Below, piece after piece: positions 62,568 through 64,000 of a stretch of 64,000 nucleotides of DNA (position 1 is the first letter of the stretch; each line of letters starts with the position of its first letter). The DNA lies in assembly GCF_963678635.1 (NCBI RefSeq), contig NC_087066.1:8461954-8525953 (forward strand). The letters are read 5' to 3'. Position numbers and translations under genes: made by a program. Source of the DNA: Symsagittifera roscoffensis (taxonomy: Eukaryota; Xenacoelomorpha; Acoela; Convolutidae). The notes below the pieces were generated by a model. The model worked only from the letters and a program-made list of their open reading frames with translations. It was not told the DNA's origin and ran no database searches.

Positions 62568-63030
62568 ATAAACATAGCCAACAGACAGTTTTTTGTAAAT
62601 ATGAGAAAATTAGATGAATTGGTATGTTATTAATTTGAAACAAAAAATTTTGGAAAACTTAAAAAAGTCAAATCCACTGTTGCACCAATCGCACATTTTG
62701 GGCCAATTGCGTATTTCAATCTAGCTGTTGGGCGAATAAGACCGTGAATTTTCTAAGAAATTGTATGTCAAACCGCCCAAAAAAAGGGAATTTTTTGGAA
62801 AGGAATACGAAGGAAACTTTTTGAATGCAAGCGGTTTTCAAATCATGCTCGGAGTTTTGATCTTTTTTTATACTGGATAATAGGAGTTTATTCACCTGCA
62901 AAATCTGATGGAAATGCACAGAACTTGCAAAGAAACCAAGAGCCAAACCGCGAAAAATCAAGTTTTAGATTTTCCTGAAAAAATCATCACGAACTAGATA
63001 AATCTCTCCAGTACATTCATCGACTCTAAA
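62568..63030 (+). repeat. R1 copy q
   Basis: Outer modules are preserved (aaacatagccaacagacagt and ccgcgaaaaatcaagtttt to attcatcgactc). The interior is replaced by unrelated sequence. Confidence 0.55.
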
Positions 63031-63039
63031 ACTTCCTTT

Positions 63040-63140
63040 CTGTGGAAACTAGGTCGACGAAATAAGCAGACAGACGATAGTCTAAAATAGTTGAAAAAAG
63101 AACAGGTCCCGACTAGAATCTAACTCCAGGCCTAATTATC
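63040..63140 (-). repeat. SINE-like fragment
   Basis: Contains gtcgacgaaataagcagaca and acgatagtctaaaat, with a degenerate head (gactagaatctaactcc). Confidence 0.4.
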
Positions 63141-63228
63141 TATTTGTTTTGTTATTTATTAGCTTTTGTTTTCTTGTCTTGATTCTAATGGGTCAATATA
63201 GTATTCGGACCGAAATAACATCCTCCTC

Positions 63229-63402
63229 AAAATAAATATATGTTGGCGCCAAATAAGCCTTTAGAAAAATTTTAGGGTCAGCCAGCCAAAAATTGTGGTC
63301 TTAAATTAGTACCTAAGTGCGGACCTTTTCGTTCATCGGGAGGTCCAATCCTAAGGGAGGGGACTCCGCCCATCCCCCCTCCCTAAATCCACTTCTGCTC
63401 AC
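63229..63402 (-). repeat. hAT-like fragment, inverted
   Basis: Reverse-complement match to 34138-34311 (ttggcgcca, gcctttagaaaaattttagg). Its terminus overlaps the left edge of the U unit (ccctaaatccacttctg). Confidence 0.5.
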
Positions 63403-63919
63403 CTCAACCATCCCAGCCCCCAAGCCGTTTAGCGAAGAATGTTAACTTGGTTCTTAGTTCGAACTTCAGCCAATCAGAACTGAGCATTTTACAAAGAGAA
63501 CTTAGCACACCTTATTTGAAATGAACGCTGTGATGGAGGATCTTAACTTGGTCAATTAGGAGGGGTGAGGATGTTAACTTGATCCTATTAACTATCTGCT
63601 TTATGGCCTATCCACTTTTTGCTACGTAAACGAAAAAAAAAATTCTTAATTTGGAAATATAATTTTCTCAAACCGTCGACGCAGACGGGTGCCGGACATC
63701 AAACCGACGGGACATCAAGATGAATCGTAAAATTAGGGACTTCAAAGCGAAAAATTTTCATTAAGTCATAAAGTGAGCTTATTTCATGATCTTTCTTCAA
63801 TAGGTTTTGGCGTTTTCATAAAAATTAAGCCTCCAAATGTATTTGGGAACGTTGAGCTCTTTTCCACTTACCATACCATCATTTGAATTTCAGCTTTGGA
63901 AAACTAATTTTACGTTGTC
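63380..63919 (+). repeat. U unit, copy 2
   Basis: 540 bp, lacking about 35 bp present in copy 1 after gtaagcttaatt. Otherwise a few percent different. Confidence 0.85.
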
Positions 63920-63929
63920 TGGACTAAGT

Positions 63930-64000
63930 TTACTAAGTTTGGAAAAGAGTAACGAACGCAAGGAAACTCAAAAAAAATCGACTGTTTTTTTTCGAAAATC
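63930..64000 (+). repeat. R1 copy r, cut by the window end
   Basis: Starts taagtttggaaaagagtaac, then gaacgcaaggaaact, the 5' modules of R1. Confidence 0.6.

Larger units (their letters stand above)
60564..64000 (-). other. Intron upstream of exon 1 (partial)
   Basis: Holds a reverse R2 fragment (60893-60965), a degenerate 170-bp tandem near 61.3-61.56 kb, one R1 copy, a hAT-like fragment, the second U unit and the start of another R1. The 61.8-62.55 kb stretch has only a ctatggtaccttgtaaagaa motif. Confidence 0.6.

Overview
The window looks like a piece of a repeat-rich, AT-rich animal genome, probably an invertebrate. I cannot place the species. There is no bacterial-style gene packing. 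Instead, short exons with higher GC content, rich in CTG, GAG, CAG and AAG codons, sit far apart in AT-rich introns and have standard metazoan splice signals.

One large gene on the minus strand runs across almost the whole window, 5' end to the right. I could place 17 exons between 60563 and 369 (about 2.5 kb of coding sequence, roughly 840 codons). The reading phase carries from exon to exon through all 17 with no missing piece, although one donor (exon 10) had to be inferred. Both ends of the gene lie outside the window. The product is a long coiled coil. Its last exons (a short KYKELY motif, a Leu/Lys/Glu zipper, then a Ser/His-rich tail ending in FDAVLER) have the order seen near the C terminus of the ANKRD26/CCDC144/POTE-type coiled-coil family. 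This assignment is from memory of the family and is moderate in confidence. One intron appears to use a GC donor, one acceptor is a NAGNAG, and exon 10 has a possible alternative end with a stop codon and an overlapping AATAAA.

A second, intronless ORF of 208 codons (32305-32931, minus strand) lies inside intron 12. It has a good start context, a TATA-like box and a perfect cAMP-response-element octamer upstream. I do not recognise the product.

The rest is mobile DNA and its debris. Intron 7 holds a decayed Ty3/gypsy-type retrotransposon (about 52.1-56.8 kb) in antisense orientation to the host gene, with zinc knuckles, protease, reverse transcriptase, RNase H and integrase remnants spread over several frames. 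There is a hAT-type MITE with a perfect 8-bp target duplication at 23 kb. At least three Tc1/mariner-like MITEs or foldback elements are present (1.8, 42.7 and 51.1 kb). A roughly 450-bp dispersed family (called R1 here) has about 18 copies, all in the same orientation as far as I could see. A roughly 535-bp family (R2) has hairpins at both ends. A further roughly 550-bp unit (U) is present twice, and there is a tRNA-derived SINE-like family on the minus strand. Several long palindromes, two minisatellites that begin directly after exon donors, and a very recent 1,018-bp tandem duplication complete the picture.

In layout: 64-60.6 kb is upstream intron with repeats. 60.6-57.0 kb is a dense cluster of seven exons. 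57.0-50.7 kb is intron 7 with the retrotransposon. 50.7-48.1 kb holds three exons. From 48 kb to 0.4 kb, seven more exons are separated by introns of 1.7-11 kb filled with repeats.
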